Below, piece by piece: positions 53,359 through 53,498 of a stretch of DNA of 53,498 nt. Both the position numbers and the translations under genes were made by a program. Below the pieces are notes generated by a model. It was not told the origin of the DNA. It was given only the letters and a program-made list of their open reading frames with translations, and ran no database searches. Source of the DNA: Janthinobacterium sp. GW458P (lineage in GTDB: Bacteria; Pseudomonadota; Gammaproteobacteria; Burkholderiales; Burkholderiaceae_D); assembly GCF_002127585.1 (NCBI RefSeq), contig NZ_NEGZ01000039.1, forward strand, positions 1 to 53,498, read 5' to 3'. Within the stretch, counting starts at the first letter, position 1. The number at the start of each line of letters is the position of its first letter.

Positions 53359-53498
53359 ATGGCAAAAGGTAAATTCGAACGGACCAAGCCGCACGTTAAC
53401 GTCGGCACCATCGGCCACGTCGACCACGGTAAAACCACGCTGACCGCTGCAATCGCAACGGTTCTGTCGAAGAAATTCGGCGGCGAAGCCAAAGCATA
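53359..53498 (+). CDS. tuf: Elongation factor Tu (5' part, runs off the window)
   Basis: The first 46 codons are seen. They begin [20 protein letters not shown] and contain the G1 P-loop [14 protein letters not shown] of EF-Tu. AGGAG (53348-53352) precedes the ATG. EF-Tu brings aminoacyl-tRNA to the ribosome. It is downstream of three tRNA genes and transcribed with them; the rest of the gene lies outside the window. Confidence 0.97.
   Translation, partial: MAKGKFERTKPHVNVGTIGHVDHGKTTLTAAIATVLSKKFGGEAKA

Overview
The window looks like a core chromosomal segment of a GC-rich betaproteobacterium of the Oxalobacteraceae, most probably Janthinobacterium or a close relative. This rests on several features seen together: a cysteine-poor DksA of the betaproteobacterial type, a Gram-negative general porin, an S-adenosylhomocysteine (SAH) riboswitch in front of ahcY, a fused indolepyruvate ferredoxin oxidoreductase next to hpd, and a tRNA-Tyr/Gly/Thr-tuf operon. 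The genus is an inference; no database could be searched. I see no phage, transposase, integron or CRISPR array.

Layout. 1-3.8 kb: a patatin/BamA-type (type Vd) autotransporter whose start is out of frame with its body, a helix-turn-helix regulator and a small outer-membrane barrel. 3.9-6.8 kb: hslV-hslU plus a small basic protein behind a sigma-32-like promoter, then dksA. 7.2-16 kb: a His-rich CobW-family GTPase, DUF484-xerC, a porin, a Sel1-repeat protein, dapF and two tandem lipid A acyltransferases. 16-20.4 kb: the methyl cycle (metK, then SAH riboswitch-ahcY-membrane protein-metF), with two inverted-repeat elements between the genes. 20.4-25.7 kb: 5-formyl-THF cyclo-ligase, Slt-type lytic transglycosylase, glutathione S-transferase, an HD-less cca and a GNAT protein. 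25.7-31.3 kb: aromatic 2-oxoacid catabolism (Lrp-type regulator, hpd, fused IOR). 31.4-37.7 kb: exported proteins (S41 lipoprotein, TonB-dependent receptor, M14 carboxypeptidase). 37.8-40.6 kb: a tightly overlapped four-gene unit encoding an MGDG-synthase-like glycosyltransferase, an uncharacterised membrane protein, an exported dual-specificity phosphatase and an exported START-like protein with an in-frame stop. 40.7-48 kb: a Kef-type K+/H+ antiporter, an exported M3 peptidase, ttcA, folB, folM-like reductase and MidA. 48.1-52.7 kb: a membrane J-domain protein, an HD-GYP response regulator and a TPR protein with a degenerate receiver. 52.8-53.5 kb: tandem promoters, three tRNAs and the start of tuf.

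The most promising undescribed unit is 37.8-40.6 kb, which reads like a glycolipid synthesis or transfer module with cytoplasmic, membrane and periplasmic parts. The clearest regulatory find is the SAH riboswitch, which makes ahcY-metF expression respond to SAH, the substrate AhcY removes. Two coding lesions (a 1-nt frameshift near position 90 and a TAA at 40297) are either strain-specific inactivations or sequence errors and deserve checking. Most of the rest is ordinary housekeeping sequence.
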